Assembly: GCF_019226825.1 (NCBI RefSeq)
Contig: NZ_CP076642.1
Location: forward strand, 1,346,507-1,410,506
Length of the DNA: 64,000 nucleotides
Direction: 5' to 3'
DNA from: Vibrio ostreae
GTDB lineage: Bacteria; Pseudomonadota; Gammaproteobacteria; Enterobacterales; Vibrionaceae
Shown here: positions 1 through 9,119 of the stretch, one piece after another
How positions within the stretch are numbered: position 1 is the first letter of the stretch
Layout of the letters: the number at the start of each line of letters is the position of its first letter
Position numbers and translations under genes: made by a program
The notes under the pieces: model-generated
The model's input: only the letters and a program-made list of their open reading frames with translations
Told to the model about the DNA's origin: nothing
Database searches by the model: none

Positions 1-689
1 AAAACAAAAAATATGCCAGGAGGATAATGCGCTAACCCTGCAGCGTAATTATCAATATAGACACAGAAATTGTAATCATCATGACATAACTTCGTATGTA
101 TTTCTAATGGCGGGAATAATAGTTTCTTTGATTTGTTTGGTTGATAACGATAAAACACGTGCTGGCCATCATGGGTGCTTATTTGAAACCAGAAATGAGG
201 TTGCTGTCTTATCAAAGATGCATAGAGATTGGGTTCATCGACAGAGAAAAACCGACCTTTTTGTACCAGGCTATAGGTTTGATCGGTCGGAAACAGATGA
301 CTGACTTGTGAGTAAAACACAAAGCTTAAAAATGCAGTTTCATTATTGGAAGCAATTTTAATCGGACCCAGTTTGCCCCAGTTTGCAGAGCACATCACGG
401 TATCGCCTTCGATAAGGCCGAGGTCATAAATTTTACTGTTATGGTGAGTGAGTACTCTGAGAGAATTTAAGGTCTCTGAGTCACATTTAGGCTGTGGCAA
501 AGTCTGCGCTGTATTCAATACCGCGATAATTTGCTCGGCGACTTGCACCGCTTCTTCATAGGCAAGTTGATTAAATCTCAGTTGTTCGTCTTTCTGAATA
601 TGATAAGTAATATAATCAACGACTAAGATTGTAATGACAGTGATAGTCAAAAAAACTAAGCATTGATAAAAACGTTTTACTATATCCAT
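1..689 (-). CDS. CSS-motif membrane signalling protein, N-terminal part (C-terminus off the window)
   Basis: An uninterrupted frame runs from an ATG at 689 to the window edge (about 229 codons). Residues about 5-28 form a hydrophobic membrane helix. A periplasmic segment follows with the sequence QPKCDSETL, then a second cysteine in VMCSANWG. This spacing of Cys-x-Ser plus a later Cys is typical of the CSS-motif domain, which in Vibrio and enterobacteria is usually the periplasmic redox/disulfide sensor of EAL-type cyclic-di-GMP phosphodiesterases. The EAL part would lie beyond base 1 and is not seen, so the enzymatic activity is inferred from the family only. The protein is transcribed out of the window. 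Confidence 0.75.
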   Translation of the reverse strand, partial: MDIVKRFYQCLVFLTITVITILVVDYITYHIQKDEQLRFNQLAYEEAVQVAEQIIAVLNTAQTLPQPKCDSETLNSLRVLTHHNSKIYDLGLIEGDTVMCSANWGKLGPIKIASNNETAFLSFVFYSQVSHLFPTDQTYSLVQKGRFFSVDEPNLYASLIRQQPHFWFQISTHDGQHVFYRYQPNKSKKLLFPPLEIHTKLCHDDYNFCVYIDNYAAGLAHYPPGIFFV

Positions 690-894
690 TTCCACGTCAA
701 GGCAGGACAATTTCTGAGTGGTATTACTATTGATCGTTTGTTAATTCACATGCAAGAGAAATGTGATGTCTTTTACGCCTTGCTGTCTGTTAAGGGTGAG
801 ACTAATTATGGTACGTGAAAGGTAAGAAAGTGCGTTTAGTCGAAACAAAGCCAGAATAAGCCTTAACGCATGACTAAGCGTTGAAGTCTGCATG

Positions 895-1653
895 CTAGAC
901 CAATTCGATTTCAGTGCGTTTCTCATCGTGTAAGTTAAACGAACGTATTTCGATGGCGTTCGGATGAAACTCGCAGACGCTCAGCCGAGGATCAGGGATA
1001 AAATTATTGGGTTCGTAGCCGGAGCCTGTATCGATAAACAGTTTGTTTTTTCTGATCTTAGGGCAATCGAGAGGTGTGTGTCCGCACACGACAAAGTCCA
1101 CGTTATCAATTAACTGCGCGCTGCTTCTCAGAATATCGTCTCTTCCCCACAGCATCCGATGGCGCAATTCCTCATCAATAAACTCAGCCTGTGGTGGCCA
1201 GTTGAAATACGGGTACTCGGCATGTAAAACACCGATCGTCTTATTGCCCACCGCGACACTGAGCGTCAGACTGTATTGGCTCACTACGATTTCCCGCGCA
1301 AGGGCTTGTTGTGCCGGACTGAGTTGTAGCCACCATTCACCGCCATTGAGCAGCCAGTTGCTTTGCCGGTCGGGCGATTCATCGTAACGTTGCAGAATGA
1401 AGCTTTCATGGTTACCCAATACCGGATAAAACCATTTCTCTCTGGCGAGGGTCAGACACTGCCAGGAGTCATTGCCCCGGTCAGTGAGATCGCCCACCGC
1501 AAACACCCGGTCGCGGTACTTGTCAAAATGAACCATCTTCAGCGCATGGATCAGCAAAGTGAAGTCACCGTGCACATCCCCGATAAACAGATCCCGCCCC
1601 GAGATATTGGCACTGATAGAGCGATGTAATGGCAGTTTTTCCAGCGCGTTCAT
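895..1653 (-). CDS. PPP-family metallophosphoesterase (PrpA/PrpB or lambda phosphatase type)
   Basis: This 252-residue protein carries the metal-binding signature of the phosphoprotein phosphatase family in order: GDVHGD (residues 25-30), GDLTDRG (54-60), GNHE (80-83), a histidine at about 144 and GHT (191-193). Length and motif spacing fit the bacterial Ser/Thr phosphatases PrpA/PrpB and phage lambda phosphatase, which are cytosolic Mn-dependent enzymes. The protein substrate cannot be told from sequence. No signal peptide or membrane segment is seen. The purine-rich stretch AAGAAGG lies directly against the ATG, closer than usual, so the start is somewhat uncertain. It stands alone between two minus-strand genes. 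Confidence 0.85.
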   Translation of the reverse strand: MNALEKLPLHRSISANISGRDLFIGDVHGDFTLLIHALKMVHFDKYRDRVFAVGDLTDRGNDSWQCLTLAREKWFYPVLGNHESFILQRYDESPDRQSNWLLNGGEWWLQLSPAQQALAREIVVSQYSLTLSVAVGNKTIGVLHAEYPYFNWPPQAEFIDEELRHRMLWGRDDILRSSAQLIDNVDFVVCGHTPLDCPKIRKNKLFIDTGSGYEPNNFIPDPRLSVCEFHPNAIEIRSFNLHDEKRTEIELV

Positions 1654-1739
1654 CCTTCTTGCTACCTCAACTTTATCTGTTACTTAAGCTTAGCAGAGGT
1701 GGGTTTAGCTGTTTATGTAGAAGGTAAGTGAGGAAAGCC

Positions 1740-2618
1740 CTAATGCCCATTCACCTCAGCTAAAATGAAATCACGGAATACCTGGTTGGCGCGCGAGAGG
1801 TAACTGTCTTTGCGCCAGGCCAGGCTCAGATCTATTTCAAACGTTTCGGCAAATGGGCGGGTGACTATCTGGTCATCCTCGCGGATGGCAACCTGCCACA
1901 TCGGAGAAATGGCGTAGCCCTGGCGGATAACGGATTTGATCAGTGGTAACAGGTTACTGATAAATGCCACCCGTGGCTTGATGTTCTCTTTGCGGCAGAT
2001 ACGATCGAGCAGAATGTGGTGATAGTAGCCCTTGCGGAACAGCACCAAATCATGGGAGAGAAAGTCGGCATATTCGATGACCTCTTTTTCGGCCAACGGG
2101 TGATCGACCGACATACAGACGACCATCTCTTCGCGAATTAACGGGCCGCTTTCGAGTTCCGGAGTGAGATCTTTACTTGCTACCACACCGAGTTCAACCT
2201 CGCCATCAAGCAGCATACGGCGAATATTGCGGGTACCAGTGTCCTGAATACTCATATCGATATTGGGATATTGATGGCGAAAGGCCATCAGCAGAGGCGG
2301 GAAGTAATAGGAGCCCAGCATGCTCGGTACGGCAATATCGACCTGCCCCTGATCCAACCCTTCCATGGCTTGCATCGCCAGTTTAGCGTCGTCTGCCTGG
2401 CGTAATATTTGCCGTGCATGCAATACGAATTCGCTGCCCGCTTTGGTCAGACTGATGCCGCGGTCACGGCGGTTGAACAGCGGTGTTTTCAGCTCCTGTT
2501 CGAGCTTTTTGATGCTGCTGCTGATGGCTGGCTGAGCCAGATTGAGTACCCGGGCTGCGGCTGAAATCGACCCCTGTTCCACGGCAGTGACAAAGTGCTT
2601 TAACTGTCTGAGTTCCAT
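1740..2618 (-). CDS. LysR-family transcriptional regulator
   Basis: The 292-residue protein begins with a classic LysR winged helix (residues 1-60, with AAARVLNLAQPAISSSIKKLE) followed by a periplasmic-binding-like effector domain. It is divergent from the MFS transporter gene starting near 2789, with about 170 bases between, and so probably controls that gene and itself. AAGGGATG lies upstream of the ATG as ribosome-binding site. The shared region is AT-rich and contains likely promoter elements, but no operator could be assigned. The pairing resembles ynfM-type loci where a LysR gene adjoins a drug/arabinose-efflux-like MFS gene. Confidence 0.85.
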   Translation of the reverse strand: MELRQLKHFVTAVEQGSISAAARVLNLAQPAISSSIKKLEQELKTPLFNRRDRGISLTKAGSEFVLHARQILRQADDAKLAMQAMEGLDQGQVDIAVPSMLGSYYFPPLLMAFRHQYPNIDMSIQDTGTRNIRRMLLDGEVELGVVASKDLTPELESGPLIREEMVVCMSVDHPLAEKEVIEYADFLSHDLVLFRKGYYHHILLDRICRKENIKPRVAFISNLLPLIKSVIRQGYAISPMWQVAIREDDQIVTRPFAETFEIDLSLAWRKDSYLSRANQVFRDFILAEVNGH

Positions 2619-2788
2619 ATGTGTTCATCCCTTACCTGAACTGAATGCCGATGTCATTGTTTTTTCTTAGGGTATAAATTTTATCTATGGATTAGATAAA
2701 TACAAAATATTTTTTTTATTGCTTATGGACCGATACCCTATCGCTGTAACCCGTTCCCTTGTTCCGTCACCTGAGTAAGTCGTTAGCA

Positions 2789-4003
2789 GTGAAAAAAACA
2801 GCCCATTACAGCCGAGTCGTTATTTGTGTTTGTCTATTTTCGATAGTCACCTTTGCCAATATCTATTGGTTGCAGCCGTTGTTGCCCGTGATTCAGAAAG
2901 AATTTGAGGTAAGCTCTCTGGCCGCTAACCTGGCTATGTCTGCACCTTTGCTGGGTATGGGATTAGGACTGCTTATTTTCGCCAGCGTGTCGGATGCGAT
3001 AGGTCGTTGTAAAGTGCTGCTGGTCGGGACGGCGATTGGCTTATTGGTGTCTGTGGTTTTGCCGTTGGTGCACAACTATCAGCTGTTTCTTACGCTGCGC
3101 TTTTTGCAGGGTGTGTTTCTGGCGGTGACGCCGGCGCTGGCGGTGCCACTGATGGGCGAAGAGCTGAGAAAAAGCTGGCTCGCCGGTGCGGTTGGTTTTT
3201 ACGTGGCATCGAATACGCTGGGCGGGATTTGCAGCCGCTTACTTGGTGGCCTGAGTACCGAATATCTGGGCAATTGGAACTATGCCGGTTATGTGATTGC
3301 CGGCCTCAGCCTGGTTTTGTATGCCATCATCTATTATCTGTTACCTGCGCAACGCCACTTTAAGCCGGCGCCACTTAAAGTGGGTAAGTGTTTGAAAGCG
3401 TATGGCTATCATCTGAAAAATCCGCAGTTAGTGATCCTTTATCTGTTGATTGGTCTGGCATTCGGCACTTTTGTTAACTTGTCTAATTACCTGATGCTGG
3501 TGCTGAGCGAGTTTCCGTATAACCTGCCAAGTGATGTGCGCAGTCTGATGTTCCTGACTCTGCTCGGCGGAACGACCAGCTCTTCGCTGGCCGGTAAATT
3601 TGCCAAGAAGTTCAGCCAGATCGCGGGTGTTGCGTTTGGCGCCGTCATCATGCTGATGGCCAACTTCCTGATGAGCTGGGCGAACATCTATACCATGGTG
3701 ATTGGTATGGTGATTGGTATGGTGATGGTGTCGGTCGGTTTCTTCTTCTGTCATGCTCAGGCCAGTACTTTGATTGGTCGTAAAGTGACCCAATCAAAAG
3801 GCAGCGCTCAGGCACTTTATAGTTTGTTCTATTACTCCGGTGCCAGCTTAGGTGTGTTCTTTCTGGAGCCTTTCTATCAAACCTGGGGTTGGCAGGGCAT
3901 TCTGGGGGCGACCCGTATCGCCCTGGCGTTGTGTATTTTGCTCGTCATTATTTACCAGTGGATCAGCGCCTATAAAGACAGCCATTCTCACGCAATGTCT
4001 TAA
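2789..4003 (+). CDS. MFS transporter, YnfM-like
   Basis: A 404-residue polytopic inner-membrane protein with about 12 hydrophobic segments. The family loop motif between helices 2 and 3 reads SDAIGRCK. The N-terminal helix IVTFANIYWLQPLLP and the overall pattern match the YnfM/AraJ-like drug:H+ antiporter group of the major facilitator superfamily. The substrate is unknown. The frame can be extended to a TTG at 2759, but that codon has no ribosome-binding site. GTG at 2789 sits about 10 bases behind GAGTAAG and gives a normal N-terminus, so I prefer it. The gene is divergent from the LysR gene and probably under its control. Confidence 0.8.
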   Translation: MKKTAHYSRVVICVCLFSIVTFANIYWLQPLLPVIQKEFEVSSLAANLAMSAPLLGMGLGLLIFASVSDAIGRCKVLLVGTAIGLLVSVVLPLVHNYQLFLTLRFLQGVFLAVTPALAVPLMGEELRKSWLAGAVGFYVASNTLGGICSRLLGGLSTEYLGNWNYAGYVIAGLSLVLYAIIYYLLPAQRHFKPAPLKVGKCLKAYGYHLKNPQLVILYLLIGLAFGTFVNLSNYLMLVLSEFPYNLPSDVRSLMFLTLLGGTTSSSLAGKFAKKFSQIAGVAFGAVIMLMANFLMSWANIYTMVIGMVIGMVMVSVGFFFCHAQASTLIGRKVTQSKGSAQALYSLFYYSGASLGVFFLEPFYQTWGWQGILGATRIALALCILLVIIYQWISAYKDSHSHAMS

Positions 4004-4163
4004 GCTCTATAAATAGGTTTAGTTTGGTTGAACGCTGGTAGCTAACCGACTCTGCCTGATTGGAAAGGCGGTTAGAGTATGGAATGGATGGCGCAGGGAA
4101 GAACAACAGATTATCTGGCAATAAACTCCGGGTGTCAGTAAACACAACCTAGGTTTCCGGAAA

Positions 4164-4191
4164 GCAAAAGAGCCGCGCGAGCGGCTCTTTG
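4164..4191 (-). terminator. Rho-independent terminator of the dabB-dabA operon
   Basis: On the minus strand an 8-bp stem (AGAGCCGC / GCGGCTCT) is followed by TTTGCTTT, about 20 bases after the dabA stop. The hairpin is symmetric and may also stop transcription from the MFS gene on the plus strand. Confidence 0.75.
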
Positions 4192-4209
4192 CGTAAACGC
4201 TTGGTGCCA

Positions 4210-6621
4210 TCAGACTGCGGCTACCCACTGCTTGTTGTGATACTGCCAAACCTGGTTGTTGTCATCAATCTGATACAGGAACAGCCAGCCATTATCCACC
4301 AAAGACGCAACGTCCTGATGGCGAGCCATAATGGCCTCAATGGCGTACTGTGGAGCCTGAATAAAAGTACTCAGGCGCACAGGCTGATGACGGTACTCTG
4401 TGCCGTCATGCACGGATTGCTGAGATAAACCAATACGCAGGTCACCGCCGTTGCCTTCAAACACACCAATATGGCCACCGACCACGTTATGCAGCAGTTT
4501 GTTACCACTGCCGTATTTTTCCGGCGTCGTGACTGACGCATAATATTGCAGATTAATCCAGTTCATCACCAGCAGAGGCGCAGTCATGATCTTTTCCAGT
4601 TGGCTGAACTCCGGATCCTGACTGACATGGTATTCATGTAAGAAGGCCCGGCCGTCAAAATTGAGTCCGCGGGTCAGGTGACGTGGTGCGATAAACACGC
4701 CAGCGTTGTTACACAAACCCCATTCCGGACGCATCTGAGCCCAGTTGGTGGCACGTTGCTTAAAGAAGCGGCTTAATTGCGCATTATCTTCCGCTTTGGT
4801 GCCATCGAACAGTTTGGCACGTTCTCGGCGCGCGTGGTCACTGGCTGCGCTGAGGTTCTGTTTCCAGGAAAGCGGTGCATCGGGCGCATCAAACACCTGA
4901 TAATCGTCGGTGGTTGTATTGTGCAGCGCGGCAAAGAAGTGGGTGTCTTTCGGAACAACCACCCCAAATTCTGCCATAACCAGACGCACAGCGGAGTCGT
5001 TGAGCAGACTCGCCAGGACTTTCACGTTGACTTCGCCGGTTTGACCGCCACACGCACCGCAGTCGAGACCCGATGACGTATGGTTGTTGCAGGTCTGGCT
5101 ACCGTGACCGGTTAACAGCACGACTTTTGCCAGGCGTTGGCTGATGCCCATTGCTTTAAGAATCCCGGCGCCAAGTTCTGCCTTCTCACGCACGCTAAGC
5201 GTGATCTGGTTACGTTTCAGTTGCCACTCTTCGTTACCACGCGCATCGCGGTTAATCGGGTTTTCAGTCCCATCTTGCATCACTACCCGTTTAAACAGGC
5301 TGACCAGTTTTAGCAGGCCACCGGCTTCGACCATGCCCAGATTGGAGGATGGTTTTTCCAGACTGTTCTGCCAGCCCAGTTTTGTCACCCGCAGCCAGCG
5401 ATCCGGTTGCAGTTGGGTCTGCTGCGCAACCAGAGTAGGAGCCAACAGGCCCGGTAACTGAGGACGATGAATATTGCCATCCTGAGTCTGATAAGCGATA
5501 GGGATACCAAAGAAGCCGGCAAAACCCAGTGTCTCGATGTGGCTGCCTTGTGCTTCCAGCGCACGACGCATACGTTCCGAACGTACATCAATACAGAAAA
5601 TAGCCTGCAGTTCAGGACGATTCGGGTCTTGCTGAGTAGTGACGTTCTGCACTTGAGTGATCCAGTCTTTTTGTACACTCAGTTCAAGGGCGCGTTGCCA
5701 TACCCAGATTGGTGCCAGTTGCTGTTCCGCTAACTGGTACATTTGGCGAACATTAGTCGCTTGATGGCGCAGTAACTGACGGATTTTCAGCGCGGTTTCC
5801 AGATGATTTTTCTGCAGCCACTGCATCAGGACACTGTTCCAGGCCAGCAAGATAGCAGTCAGTCCCAGCGCATGGGGCAGATCGGCTTGCTTATTGGCAA
5901 GGTTAGCCTGCCAGTCTTGCCAGGATTGCCATCCCGCCCAGCCGGACAATTGATGTAACAGGGCACGCAGCGATGCGTAAGCGCCGTCTTCATCGGTCCA
6001 GATGTCCTGCCACAGCGGTCCGACGGTATCAAGCAGGTCATAGATCGAGCCGGGTAAAGTACGGAAATAAGGCAAAAGATCGACGCCCAGCAAGGTTTTG
6101 ATCCCTTTGTCGCGTGCAACGACTTCAAGCCAGCTCTGGTACAGGTGTTCACCGTTTTTACCTTCAGAATCGAAACGTTCCGGGTATTGGTGGTACAGCG
6201 CGATGAACTGGCTGACCTGCTGAACGATTTCCTGCACCCAGCTGTGCCCTTGAGTGGAAGGGATTTCTTCATCCATCAACATGCCCAGAGTTTTCCAGCG
6301 GGTCAGCGGTGCTTGCGGGCGCTGAATGTCTTCTTCCAGCTGGGCTATGGTCATGTCGACGCCAAGCTGCTCAATCGCTGAGGCCAGATGTTGCGGCTGA
6401 ATCTCGGTCTTCCAGCGCTGCTGATAGTAACTTTTGTCCATCAGGCTGGTTTCGCCGGTCAGAACCGCCTGCTCGGCGAAGGTCTTTTCAATACTGTCAT
6501 GACGTTGTTGCCACCAAGGGTTAACCGCAATGGACTGATCCAGCGGCCAGGCCGGTGCGATAGAAGCGGAAACTTGTTTGGCGATTGTTGCGTATGGAAG
6601 CGCGTGTTTTTGTTCGATCAT
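4210..6621 (-). CDS. dabA: Inorganic carbon transporter subunit DabA (UPF0753/DUF2309)
   Basis: The 803-residue protein is the large, cytoplasm-facing subunit of the DAB (DABs accumulate bicarbonate) complex, which resembles a beta-carbonic anhydrase driven in one direction by ion flow through DabB. Predicted zinc ligands are present: C343 and D345 in IFCIDVRSE, H506 in LTGHGSQ and C521 in GLDCGACGG. The spacing agrees with that known for the Halothiobacillus protein. Its ATG overlaps the dabB stop in the sequence TAATG, so the two are translationally coupled. Homologues in Vibrio cholerae have been shown to act as a DAB system. The frame is intact. Confidence 0.93.
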   Translation of the reverse strand: MIEQKHALPYATIAKQVSASIAPAWPLDQSIAVNPWWQQRHDSIEKTFAEQAVLTGETSLMDKSYYQQRWKTEIQPQHLASAIEQLGVDMTIAQLEEDIQRPQAPLTRWKTLGMLMDEEIPSTQGHSWVQEIVQQVSQFIALYHQYPERFDSEGKNGEHLYQSWLEVVARDKGIKTLLGVDLLPYFRTLPGSIYDLLDTVGPLWQDIWTDEDGAYASLRALLHQLSGWAGWQSWQDWQANLANKQADLPHALGLTAILLAWNSVLMQWLQKNHLETALKIRQLLRHQATNVRQMYQLAEQQLAPIWVWQRALELSVQKDWITQVQNVTTQQDPNRPELQAIFCIDVRSERMRRALEAQGSHIETLGFAGFFGIPIAYQTQDGNIHRPQLPGLLAPTLVAQQTQLQPDRWLRVTKLGWQNSLEKPSSNLGMVEAGGLLKLVSLFKRVVMQDGTENPINRDARGNEEWQLKRNQITLSVREKAELGAGILKAMGISQRLAKVVLLTGHGSQTCNNHTSSGLDCGACGGQTGEVNVKVLASLLNDSAVRLVMAEFGVVVPKDTHFFAALHNTTTDDYQVFDAPDAPLSWKQNLSAASDHARRERAKLFDGTKAEDNAQLSRFFKQRATNWAQMRPEWGLCNNAGVFIAPRHLTRGLNFDGRAFLHEYHVSQDPEFSQLEKIMTAPLLVMNWINLQYYASVTTPEKYGSGNKLLHNVVGGHIGVFEGNGGDLRIGLSQQSVHDGTEYRHQPVRLSTFIQAPQYAIEAIMARHQDVASLVDNGWLFLYQIDDNNQVWQYHNKQWVAAV

Positions 6622-7988
6622 TATTTTGCCTCTGGTTCCATTTGCACTTGAGCTTGTTGCAGTTCAAGCAGTGACTGGCTTGGCCACCATTTCAGGGTCA
6701 GGCGGGTCGCCCATTCGTCCAAATACGCACCGGCGTTGAGCCAGATAAACAGTCGTTTAACCCAACCGACATGCGGGCTATATTGTAGTGCCAGTGACAG
6801 AGCAAACAGCAGGATAAACATCAGCGCGACCAGGCCATCAGCGGCCAGGTTGAGCGGGACGTTCAAGCCGGTAATCTGTGCCAGTGAATGTTTGGCTGTG
6901 GTGTACAGGGTCAAGAGGCCTGCCGCGAATGCCAATGTGATCATCAGACGTGGCAGCATGGTTTTATCCCAAGCGGTCACGCTCGGCACAATCAAAGCAC
7001 TTAGTGCGAACCACACCAATATGGTGGCGGCAAAACTGGTCATCACAGCAAACTGCCATTGAGCAACAGCCAGCATCAGTGAAGAGAGCAGCAACGCGAC
7101 ACACCAGTTACGAACCTTAGGTTTGACTTCACCGGCCAGTTTGGCGGCCAGATAGTGGTTAACCGTGTTGCCACTGTTAAGGAACGAGTACGCTTTATAA
7201 AACGAGTGGGCAAACAGGTGCAGCAGAGCCATCTCATACAGACCCAGGGCAATTTCAACCAGCATCAGACCCATTTGCGAGCTGGTCGACCATGCCAGTT
7301 TCACTTTGATACTGATGCGGGTGGTGCTGACCAGACCAGCAATGACGGTACTGATACCGGCACAGACGATGATGAGCCAGCAAGCGATACTGCTGGATGC
7401 CAATACCGGTGCGAAGAACAGCAGCAGGATACCGCCCAGGTTGACGATACCGGCGTGCAGCAGTGCTGAGACCGGAGTCGGTGCTTCCACCACCTGCATC
7501 AGCCAGCCGTGTACAGGCAATTGAGCACATTTGATCATCGCGACCAATGCCAAAAGTACTGCAGCAATATTAAGGTGCAGACTGCTGTGAGCAAACGAAG
7601 TCTGGCGGACGATGTCGCTGATGTAAGGTGTCTGGAACTGATGGTAAAGCGCAAAGAAGGCACCGGCCAGCAGCAGTTCGCTGAAACGAGCCAGCAGGAA
7701 CTTCTTGTGCGCAGCCAATTGAGCACGCGGGCGCTGCGGATAAAACAGAATCAGTTGGTGCAGACATAGACTGACACTGACCCAGGCTGCCCAGAACAGC
7801 AGCAGGTGGTCGCTGAGTATCACTACAACGACGGCTGAAATTGTCATGATAAGGGAACGAAGAAAGCGAGCGCGATCCGCTTCGCCACTGAAGGCCACCC
7901 AACTATAACGTACGATAGTGAATCCTAAAATCGCCACCAAACCGAGTAACATCAGTTTGAGGGGCGTCACTAAAAACAGAGAAAACAT
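6621..7988 (-). CDS. dabB: DabB, NuoL/Mrp-like membrane subunit of the inorganic carbon transporter
   Basis: A 455-residue polytopic membrane protein of the proton-conducting NADH-quinone oxidoreductase L/M/N family (residues about 130-290 hold the conserved core, including HGWLMQVVEAPTPVSALLHA). In DAB systems it channels cations to energise DabA. The start is ATG 7988, preceded by GAGGATAG; a GTG four codons upstream falls inside that ribosome-binding site. The stop overlaps the dabA start. The divergent LysR gene begins 99 bases away, so the operon promoter lies in this short gap. Confidence 0.92.
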   Translation of the reverse strand: MFSLFLVTPLKLMLLGLVAILGFTIVRYSWVAFSGEADRARFLRSLIMTISAVVVVILSDHLLLFWAAWVSVSLCLHQLILFYPQRPRAQLAAHKKFLLARFSELLLAGAFFALYHQFQTPYISDIVRQTSFAHSSLHLNIAAVLLALVAMIKCAQLPVHGWLMQVVEAPTPVSALLHAGIVNLGGILLLFFAPVLASSSIACWLIIVCAGISTVIAGLVSTTRISIKVKLAWSTSSQMGLMLVEIALGLYEMALLHLFAHSFYKAYSFLNSGNTVNHYLAAKLAGEVKPKVRNWCVALLLSSLMLAVAQWQFAVMTSFAATILVWFALSALIVPSVTAWDKTMLPRLMITLAFAAGLLTLYTTAKHSLAQITGLNVPLNLAADGLVALMFILLFALSLALQYSPHVGWVKRLFIWLNAGAYLDEWATRLTLKWWPSQSLLELQQAQVQMEPEAK

Positions 7989-8087
7989 GACTATCCTCAC
8001 AGTTCCAAAAGTCGCGGCTATTGTGAAACTGTCTGATTGTTAAGTAAAATATATAATAATTTATGAATCGTTCTGTTTTAGAGAATT

Positions 8088-8963
8088 ATGAGTCGTTTAA
8101 ACTACCATCATCTGTACTATTTCTGGCAAGTCGCCAAGCAGGGTAACCTGACTCAGACTGCGCAGAAGTTGCATGTGTCTCAGTCTGCTCTTTCTTCACA
8201 AATCAAGCAGTTAGAGCAAACTTTGGATGTGCAGTTGTTCACCAGAAAAGGGCGTGCACTGACCCTGACCGAGAGCGGATATCATGCGCTGAGCTATGCC
8301 GAAGAAATCTTCAAAAATGGTGAAGAGCTGGAAAAATTATTGACCAGTGGCAAAGCATTACCTGGCGCAACCATCCGGATTGGAATCCTATCGACTATCT
8401 CGCGTAACTTTATAGAGCAGTTTATTCAGCCACTTATCAACCAGGAAGACTGTCGTTACACCCTACAGTCGATGAGTCAGACCGGTTTGCTGACCGCTTT
8501 GGGAGAACACCAGCTCGATATGGCATTGACTAACATTCCGGTCAGAGGTTCGAATAAACAGAACTGGCAAAGCCGGGTTCTGGCGCGTCAGGCGGTGTCG
8601 ATCATCGGGCCGCCGGGGTTAGATCTGGGCAAAGATCTCGGCGCCAGTTATCGCGACCGCCGTTGGGTTTTACCGTACGGAGAAAATCCGCTGCGCGCTG
8701 CTTTTGATGCTTTTGCGGCTCAATATCAGCTACATCCCCACATTATCGCCGAATCTGATGATATGGCGATGCTGCGTCTTTTGGCCCGTGACACCGGCGC
8801 ACTGGCCGTAATGCCGGACGTGGTAGTAAAAGACGAACTCGATAACGGCATTCTGAAAAGTTATCTGGTACTGCCAAGCGTATTCGAAAACTTCTACGCG
8901 GTTACGGTCAAGCGGCGTGTGGTGCATCCTAAGCTGGATACCTTGTTCAGGCCATTATTATGA
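8088..8963 (+). CDS. LysR-family regulator, NhaR-like subgroup, likely regulator of dabBA
   Basis: This 291-residue protein begins MSRLNYHHLYYFW, the start typical of the NhaR-like branch of LysR regulators, followed by the winged helix (LHVSQSALSSQIKQLEQ) and an effector-binding domain. It is divergent from dabB, and this arrangement is common in Vibrio DAB loci. By position it probably senses carbon or ion status and activates dabBA; that role is inferred. The frame is intact and the start is the only good one, just after an AT-rich promoter region. Confidence 0.85.
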   Translation: MSRLNYHHLYYFWQVAKQGNLTQTAQKLHVSQSALSSQIKQLEQTLDVQLFTRKGRALTLTESGYHALSYAEEIFKNGEELEKLLTSGKALPGATIRIGILSTISRNFIEQFIQPLINQEDCRYTLQSMSQTGLLTALGEHQLDMALTNIPVRGSNKQNWQSRVLARQAVSIIGPPGLDLGKDLGASYRDRRWVLPYGENPLRAAFDAFAAQYQLHPHIIAESDDMAMLRLLARDTGALAVMPDVVVKDELDNGILKSYLVLPSVFENFYAVTVKRRVVHPKLDTLFRPLL

Positions 8964-9119
8964 CCCGTCCTGTCTGGCGCTTGTTTTATATACGGGAATA
9001 GGGCAGTCTGAGGATTCCTTTTTCTCACTCAATGTCAAACTTACCCTTGAAAGGCAAACGCTGAGCAGGTGGCTGCTCGCGTCTCTCCTGACACTGTCGG
9101 ACGTTTGTAAGGATACAAG

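Noticed and set aside
741..926. A 61-codon minus-strand frame after the phosphatase gene
   Set aside because: It overlaps the phosphatase end, lacks a ribosome-binding site and shows no protein-like pattern.
4019..4249. Short minus-strand frames between the MFS gene and dabA
   Set aside because: They cross the dabBA terminator hairpin and have no start signals.
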